Below, piece after piece: positions 50,540-55,565 of a stretch of 55,565 bases of DNA. The DNA is from Scatosoma sp045643825 (lineage in GTDB: Bacteria; Bacillota; Clostridia; Christensenellales; Borkfalkiaceae): the NCBI GenBank assembly GCA_045643825.1, contig JAZRFV010000057.1, positions 1 to 55,565 on the forward strand, given 5' to 3'. Each line of letters begins with the position of its first letter. Within the stretch, counting starts at the first letter, position 1. Position numbers and translations under genes: made by a program. The notes beneath the pieces were generated by a model. It had not been told where the DNA came from. It saw only the letters and a program-made list of their open reading frames with translations, and made no database searches.

Positions 50540-51393
50540 TGGCAACGACCAAAGCGCGCCCCCACTTCTCACGGAAGCTGCTGGCGATCCCTTACGGGAT
50601 TTTCCTTGCCGTTTTCGTGTTGATACCGCTGTTTATCATTATGTATTACGCCTTCACGGACGATGCAGGGAAATTCACCTGGGAATACGTGCGCGTATTC
50701 TTTAATGAAAGCGGAAAAGGTTTTTGGGGCTTTTTCACCTCCTATAACTTCAAAACCATCATGCAAAGCTTGTTCATTTCCATAATGAGCACCCTGATTT
50801 GCTTGTTGATTGCATACCCCGTAGCGTACATTATTGCAAAATGTCAATTGAAAAATAAATCGGTACTACTGCTTTTGTTTATCGTACCGATGTGGGTGAA
50901 CTTCGTTCTTCGTATCAATGCCTTGAAGGAATTGTTCGTATGGATGGGGATTTACAATAAATCGGATACATGGAATATCATTAATACCATTATCGGTATG
51001 GTGTACGATTTCCTGCCGTTTATGATTTTGCCCATTTATACCACAATTATCAAAATCGACAAGAGCTATTTGGAGGCGGCGAAAGACCTCGGTGCAACCC
51101 CTGCAAGGGCGTTTGTTAAGGTTACCCTCCCCCTTTCCAAGGCAGGTATCATGAGTGGTGTTTCGATGGTGTTCTTGCCCTCGATGACCAACTACGTTGT
51201 ATCCAACTACTTGACCTTCCGTAACGTGAAAATTTTCGGTAAGCTTATCGACGATTATTTCACGGGCGACCTTTGGCACGACGGCTCGTTTATCGCCCTG
51301 CTCCTCCTTGTATTTATGTTTGTATTTACTTGGCTGACGGGCGGTTTTAGCGCGGATGAACAAACTGATACGAGAGGTACTTCGTTATGGTAA
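50539..51393 (+). CDS. potB: Spermidine/putrescine ABC transporter permease PotB
   Basis: A 284-residue inner membrane permease with six membrane segments. The EAA loop reads SYLEAAKDLGATPARAFVKVTLPLS (EAA...G...P core), which docks to PotA. N terminus IPYGIFLAVFVLIPLFIIMYYAF is the first helix. Ribosome site GGAGG is inside potA. Overlaps potC by 7 bases. Confidence 0.93.
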   Translation: MATTKARPHFSRKLLAIPYGIFLAVFVLIPLFIIMYYAFTDDAGKFTWEYVRVFFNESGKGFWGFFTSYNFKTIMQSLFISIMSTLICLLIAYPVAYIIAKCQLKNKSVLLLLFIVPMWVNFVLRINALKELFVWMGIYNKSDTWNIINTIIGMVYDFLPFMILPIYTTIIKIDKSYLEAAKDLGATPARAFVKVTLPLSKAGIMSGVSMVFLPSMTNYVVSNYLTFRNVKIFGKLIDDYFTGDLWHDGSFIALLLLVFMFVFTWLTGGFSADEQTDTRGTSLW

Positions 51394-52202
51394 GAGTAAA
51401 AAGTATCTTAAAATGGGCATTTATCGCCCTTATATTGCTGTTTATCTACTTTCCCATCCTCTTCTTGACCATCAATAGCTTCAATGCAAGTGATATCATT
51501 CAAGAAGGCTGGAAAGGGTTTAGCTGGGCACATTATCAATACTTCTTCGATTTAGACAACGAGCCTATGCGTGTTGTCTTGCAAACGATTTTGCTTGCGC
51601 TTGTGGTTGCTCTTTTATCCACCATCCTTGGTACGATTGGTGCAATCGGTATCTATTATTCGAAAAAGCGTGTCAACGGCGCATTGTCGGCAGTAAACCG
51701 TATCCCCGTTATCAATGCGGAAGTAGTTACCGCCATCTCGTTTGCGCTGTTTGTGTCCTTCTTTAGCATTGACAAATCCACCTATATCCCTTTGGTGATT
51801 GGGCAAATGATTCTTTGCACCCCCTTCGTGGTGCTTTCCGTTATCCCCAAGCTCCGCCAAATGGATAACAACCTGTACGAAGCGGCTTTGGACCTCGGTG
51901 CAAGCCCGACGAGAGCGTTGCTTACCGTAATTATCCCTCAAATTATGCCTGGTATCGTGGCTGGTTTCCTGCTTTCGATCACCCTTTCGTTGGACGATTA
52001 CGTAATCACCGCTTACACCAAACCCGATTCCTTTAAAACAATCAGTACTCACATCTACGGCTTGGATAAAAACAACGTCATCGGCCCCCAAATCAAGGCG
52101 GCTTACTGGGCGTTTACCGCGATTATCTTCTTCCTGATTGTGGCGGTTGTTATCGTTGCCAACGTCGTATCCTATCGAAACGCAAGGAGTAAAAAGAAAT
52201 GA
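51387..52202 (+). CDS. potC: Spermidine/putrescine ABC transporter permease PotC
   Basis: A 271-residue permease with six membrane segments. The EAA loop is LYEAALDLGASPTRALLTVIIPQIMPG, a good match to PotC. It also has the family's SLDDYVITAYT motif in the fifth helix region. It overlaps potB and potD at its ends (7 and 4 bases), consistent with a 1:1 heterodimer. Confidence 0.94.
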   Translation: MVRVKSILKWAFIALILLFIYFPILFLTINSFNASDIIQEGWKGFSWAHYQYFFDLDNEPMRVVLQTILLALVVALLSTILGTIGAIGIYYSKKRVNGALSAVNRIPVINAEVVTAISFALFVSFFSIDKSTYIPLVIGQMILCTPFVVLSVIPKLRQMDNNLYEAALDLGASPTRALLTVIIPQIMPGIVAGFLLSITLSLDDYVITAYTKPDSFKTISTHIYGLDKNNVIGPQIKAAYWAFTAIIFFLIVAVVIVANVVSYRNARSKKK

Positions 52203-53524
52203 GAAAAAGACTTTCCTTTGCACTTGCAACCATGTTACTGTTCAGCGTTTCCCCGCTTACCGCTTGTAAAAACGAAAACGGTGGCAATAAAAAAGGCGAA
52301 AACGTCTTGCGTATCGCCAGCTGGGATGAATATATCGATATGGGTGGTGAGGACAGCTACTACTCCGCCGACAGCCTTCCGATTTACGAGGAGTTTGAGG
52401 CGTGGTACAACGAACAGCACCCCGATAACCCGATTACCGTAGAATACGTTGCCTTACAAGACAACGAAACCATGTACAACAAAATCAAAATGGGTGACGA
52501 ATACGACCTTTTGTGCCCCTCCGAATATATGGCAATGAAGCTGAAGGCGGAAGATAAATTGCTCGCTTTTGACAAGGAATTTTTCGATCCTACCGTGGAA
52601 GGGAACTACTATGCACAAAACGTTTCCACTTACACCGAATCGATTTTCAAAAGCCAAGGCTTGCACGAATATATCGCAGGTTATATGTGGGGTTCGACGG
52701 GTTTTGTGTATAATCCAGAAAAATTTGGTAACTCCGTAGAAGAAGCCCGTGAGATTATGAGCAGTTGGACCTGTTTGACCAACCCTGCTTGCAATCGCAG
52801 AATCACCGCGAAGGATAACGTGCGCGATTCCTACTTTATGGGACTTGGCTTATATTACGAGCAGGAATTGATGGGTTTGAACCCTAAAGATGCCAACTAT
52901 TCCACCATTCTTTCGGAAAAAATGAACGACGTTACCCCTGAAACGATGGCAAACGTCAAGGAATTGTTGGTAAAAGCCCGTAGAAATCTTTACGGTTTGG
53001 AAACGGACGAAGGTAAAACGGACGTTGCCGCAGGGCGTTTGGATGCCTCCTATCAATGGAGCGGCGATGCCGTATATATCATGGATATGGCGGAAGAAAA
53101 CGGTCTTACATTAGAATACAGCATTCCAAAATCCGCCTCCAACCTTTGGTTTGACGGTTGGGTAATGATGAAGGAAGCCAACAAAGAAGCTGCGACTGCG
53201 TTCGTGAACTATATTTCTCGCCCCGATAATATCGTGCGTAATATGTATTACATCGGCTACACCAGCTGTTTGGCAGGCGACGAAGTATATGCTTACATCG
53301 AAGAAACCTACGGTGCGGAAGAAGGCGACGAAACAGCCGTGGAATACGATTTGTCCTATTTCTTTGGCGAAGGCAAAGTTTTGCTTACACCCGAGGATCA
53401 AACGAGAAGACAGCTTTTCGCACAATATCCCAATTCCGATACGAAAAATCGCTTGGTGGTAATGAAATATTTCGACAAAGCCACCAACGAACGAGCAAAT
53501 CGTATGTGGAATAACATTAAATAA
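52199..53524 (+). CDS. potD: Spermidine/putrescine-binding lipoprotein PotD
   Basis: A 441-residue extracytoplasmic solute-binding protein. Signal peptide 1-22 with lipobox LTAC, Cys23 being the lipid anchor. The mature part starts with NVLRIASWDEYID, like PotD/PotF (LNVYNWSDYI type), and YDLLCPSEYMAMKL and FDGWVMMKEA are ligand-side motifs. At 441 residues it is longer than E. coli PotD (348); extra acidic loops lie between about 190-260 and 370-400. Last gene of the operon. Confidence 0.9.
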   Translation: MRKRLSFALATMLLFSVSPLTACKNENGGNKKGENVLRIASWDEYIDMGGEDSYYSADSLPIYEEFEAWYNEQHPDNPITVEYVALQDNETMYNKIKMGDEYDLLCPSEYMAMKLKAEDKLLAFDKEFFDPTVEGNYYAQNVSTYTESIFKSQGLHEYIAGYMWGSTGFVYNPEKFGNSVEEAREIMSSWTCLTNPACNRRITAKDNVRDSYFMGLGLYYEQELMGLNPKDANYSTILSEKMNDVTPETMANVKELLVKARRNLYGLETDEGKTDVAAGRLDASYQWSGDAVYIMDMAEENGLTLEYSIPKSASNLWFDGWVMMKEANKEAATAFVNYISRPDNIVRNMYYIGYTSCLAGDEVYAYIEETYGAEEGDETAVEYDLSYFFGEGKVLLTPEDQTRRQLFAQYPNSDTKNRLVVMKYFDKATNERANRMWNNIK

Positions 53525-53541
53525 GCTATTTTGTATAAATG

Positions 53542-53577
53542 AAAACTCCGTTTTCTTGTTGGAAAACGGAGTTTTTT
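53542..53577 (+). terminator. Terminator of the pot operon
   Basis: Perfect 14-bp stem AAAACTCCGTTTTC/GAAAACGGAGTTTT with a 6-base loop and T-run. With A-tracts on the other side it may also stop the convergent CPBP gene. Confidence 0.95.
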
Positions 53578-53603
53578 ATTGCTATTCTCTTTTAAATCTA
53601 TGC

Positions 53604-54413
53604 TTATTGCTTCTTCTTCATGGATACGCCAAGCTTTTTATACAAGTCCGCCTGCTCCTCTTCCGTATATTTCCACACGGAATACAAAATAAATGCCCCC
53701 AAAATAAGGCTTACAACAAGCATTGTAACCGCTGTCCCAACGTCGAAAATTACGCCGTTGCCAAGGCCGAAATGCTCCGCTGTCTCAAATAAAAGCCCGC
53801 CGAAATTATACAATGCATGCACAAATGCCGCACACAAGATATTTTTGGTTTTCATCAACACAAAGGCGAACAATCCCCCCGTCAAAATGGTGTACCCCAC
53901 CTGCAATATATTCCCATTGAGGATATGTGCAACCCCAAAAATAACGGAAGAGCATACAAACGTCCACCATAAGCCCTTTTTATCCTTTGAAAAGAAGCCA
54001 GCAACAACGGTGAAAATAACCCCGCGGAAGATACATTCCTCAAACAGTCCTACCGACAAGCAATACAAGCCAAACAGCAAAAAATCTATCGGCTCTTTGT
54101 GAATAAGCGTCATATTTCCGCTGAAATACGAGTAAAATTGGAAGTTATCAATCGCAATCAAGAGGCACGGGATCAAATATAATAGGTTTTGCGGTTTGCC
54201 AAACAAACGGATATTGAGGCGTTTCATCAAAAGAATTGCCGCAACCCCACCGCAAGCCTGCTGTACAATCTTGGATAGGTACTTATTCCTTAATTCGTGT
54301 GAAACATACTCTATTTTTATATAGTCCAACGCCAAGGTTAAGCCGCAAAATAGCAGGATAACGGCGATTTGTAATATATTTCGTATATCTTTTTGGGTTG
54401 CTTGCTTTGACAC
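53604..54413 (-). CDS. CPBP-family intramembrane metalloprotease-like protein
   Basis: A 269-residue membrane protein with about eight helices. The CPBP (Abi/Rce1-like) motifs are present: E125-E126-xxx-R130 (LFEECIFRGV), FGVAH163 and a later His in FVHALYN. In bacteria such proteins are linked to bacteriocin self-immunity or processing, or have no known role; no bacteriocin gene is near. The start is GTG with GAGG 7 bases upstream. It converges with the pot operon and has its own promoter. Confidence 0.88.
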   Translation of the reverse strand: MSKQATQKDIRNILQIAVILLFCGLTLALDYIKIEYVSHELRNKYLSKIVQQACGGVAAILLMKRLNIRLFGKPQNLLYLIPCLLIAIDNFQFYSYFSGNMTLIHKEPIDFLLFGLYCLSVGLFEECIFRGVIFTVVAGFFSKDKKGLWWTFVCSSVIFGVAHILNGNILQVGYTILTGGLFAFVLMKTKNILCAAFVHALYNFGGLLFETAEHFGLGNGVIFDVGTAVTMLVVSLILGAFILYSVWKYTEEEQADLYKKLGVSMKKKQ

Positions 54414-54446
54414 GCTTTTGCCTCATTTTTGATGGATTTCTACTAT

Positions 54447-54475
54447 ATTATAGCATATATTCTTACATTTTGCAA
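54447..54475 (-). promoter_or_regulatory. Promoter of the CPBP gene
   Basis: TTGCAA (54470-54475), 17-bp spacer, TATAAT (54447-54452), about 35 bases before the GTG start. Confidence 0.82.
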
Positions 54476-54508
54476 GGGATATACGCGCTTGAAAGTATCC
54501 ACGCACGC

Positions 54509-54540
54509 AAAAAAAACAGCCTATCCTATTGGATAAGCTG
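54509..54540 (-). terminator. Terminator of tuf
   Basis: Ten-base-pair stem CAGCTTATCC/GGATAGGCTG (one G-T pair) with a 4-base loop, then eight T in the minus direction; about 25 bases after the tuf stop. Confidence 0.93.
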
Positions 54541-54565
54541 CTTTCTTTTTAAAGTTTTACCTTAA

Positions 54566-55565
54566 TTACTTAAGGAGCTTCGTGATAACACCGGAACCAA
54601 CCGTTCTGCCGCCTTCACGGATAGCGAAACGAAGACCTTCTTCGAGTGCTACGGGCTTAATAAGAACGACTTTCATTTCGATGTTGTCGCCAGGCATAAC
54701 CATTTCTACGCCTTCAGGAAGTTCGATCATACCGGTAACGTCCGTCGTACGAACGAAGAATTGAGGTCTGTAGTGGTTGAAGAATGCGGTATGACGGCCA
54801 CCTTCTTCCTTCTTAAGAACGTAAACCTGAGCCATGAATTCGGTACCAGTAGCAACCGAACCGGGTTTAGCGATAACTTGACCCTTTTGGATATCCGTTC
54901 TGTTGATACCACGAAGCAACGCACCAACGTTGTCACCAGCCTGAGCTTCGTCAAGGAGCTTGTGGAACATTTCGAGACCAGTGATGGTCGTCGTCATGGG
55001 CTTTTCGATAAGACCAACGATTTCAGCGGGTTCACCAACGTGAGCAACACCACGTTCGATACGACCGGTAGCAACGGTACCACGACCAGAAATCGTGAAT
55101 ACGTCTTCTACAGGAAGAAGGAAGGGCTTCGCATCTTCACGTGCAGGGGTAGGGATATAGCTGTCAACAGCTGCCATAAGTTCAAGTACAGGAGCAACTG
55201 CGGGATCAGCCATGATTTCATCAGCGGGCTTGTCGGAAGAAGCGCATTCAAGTGCCTTCAAAGCGGAACCACGGATAACGGGGATATCGTCGCCAGGGAA
55301 ATCGTAGGAAGACAACAAATCTCTTACGTCCATTACAACGAGGTCAAGGAGTTCTTCGTCGTCAACAAGGTCGGTCTTGTTCATGAATACAACGATGTAA
55401 GGAACGCCTACCTGACGAGCCAAAAGGATGTGATCCCGCGTCTCGGGCATAGGACCATCCGTATCTGCGCAAACAAGGATTGCACCGTCCATCTGAGCTG
55501 CACCAGTGATCATGTTTTTAACATAGTCAGCGTGGCCCGGGCAGTCAACGTGTGCATAGTGACGG
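54566..55565 (-). CDS. tuf: Elongation factor Tu, 3' part
   Basis: The last 332 codons of EF-Tu; the 5' end lies beyond the window. Visible: the switch II region DCPGHADYVKNMITGAAQMDGAI, NKTDLVDDEE (G4, usual NKCD, here Thr), GSALKALE (G5), domain 2 with GRGTVATGRIERG, and domain 3 ending VGSGVITKLLK. EF-Tu carries aminoacyl-tRNA to the ribosome. A strong terminator follows, so it is the last gene of its transcript. Confidence 0.98.
   Translation of the reverse strand, partial: RHYAHVDCPGHADYVKNMITGAAQMDGAILVCADTDGPMPETRDHILLARQVGVPYIVVFMNKTDLVDDEELLDLVVMDVRDLLSSYDFPGDDIPVIRGSALKALECASSDKPADEIMADPAVAPVLELMAAVDSYIPTPAREDAKPFLLPVEDVFTISGRGTVATGRIERGVAHVGEPAEIVGLIEKPMTTTITGLEMFHKLLDEAQAGDNVGALLRGINRTDIQKGQVIAKPGSVATGTEFMAQVYVLKKEEGGRHTAFFNHYRPQFFVRTTDVTGMIELPEGVEMVMPGDNIEMKVVLIKPVALEEGLRFAIREGGRTVGSGVITKLLK

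Overview
The window is a gene-dense piece of a bacterial chromosome, almost all of it transcribed from the minus strand; only rpsT and the regulator-potABCD block run forward. Gene content and order point to a strictly anaerobic Bacillota, most likely an uncultured Clostridia-type organism. Evidence for this is whiA, ribonuclease Y, the order murB-PHP-whiA-dnaE-pfkA, the order ftsK-rimO-pgsA-cinA-recA-rny, a MurE with the DNPR motif of meso-diaminopimelate-adding enzymes, and ferredoxin/flavin-type redox enzymes with no respiratory chain genes. The genus cannot be fixed from the sequence alone. No mobile element, phage or CRISPR array was seen.

Region 1 (1-9768) is the most interesting part: one tightly packed operon, malate dehydrogenase - fumarase - HdrB - HdrC - HdrA - FlxD/MvhD - FlxC - FlxB - FlxA - fumarate reductase-like FeS subunit - start of a probable flavoprotein subunit that runs off the window. 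It lines up oxaloacetate to malate to fumarate to succinate with a complete HdrABC-FlxABCD set, the kind used for flavin-based electron bifurcation from NADH. This suggests a soluble fumarate reductase system in which NADH oxidation reduces fumarate and ferredoxin together. HdrA is interrupted by one in-frame UGA exactly at a conserved cysteine position and is followed by a hairpin fitting the bacterial SECIS rules, so it is best read as a selenoprotein.

Region 2 (9864-12806) holds a small membrane protein, a small cysteine-rich protein and two phosphofructokinase genes (PfkB type and PfkA). Region 3 (12832-19049) is murB-PHP-whiA-dnaE. Region 4 (19178-22227) is nagA with an unusual ROK-like kinase, then tRNA-Thr(GGT) with a decayed tRNA fragment beside it. 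Region 5 (22268-31576) is ftsK, rimO-pgsA-cinA-recA and rny.

Region 6 (31588-46765) is murC and the division and cell wall (dcw) cluster: mraZ-rsmH-ftsL-ftsI-murE-mraY-murD-ftsW-murA-ftsQ, then ftsA-ftsZ under a separate consensus promoter. murF and murG are missing from the cluster. ftsI appears to start at AUU, and several other envelope genes start at UUG. Region 7 (46773-53577) has murI with a long tail, divergent rpsT, and a spermidine/putrescine-type ABC transporter led by an XRE-cupin regulator with two matching 23-bp palindromic operators. Region 8 is a CPBP-family membrane protein and the 3' part of tuf. Many promoters match the sigma-A consensus with 16-17 bp spacers, and most operons end in clear intrinsic terminators.
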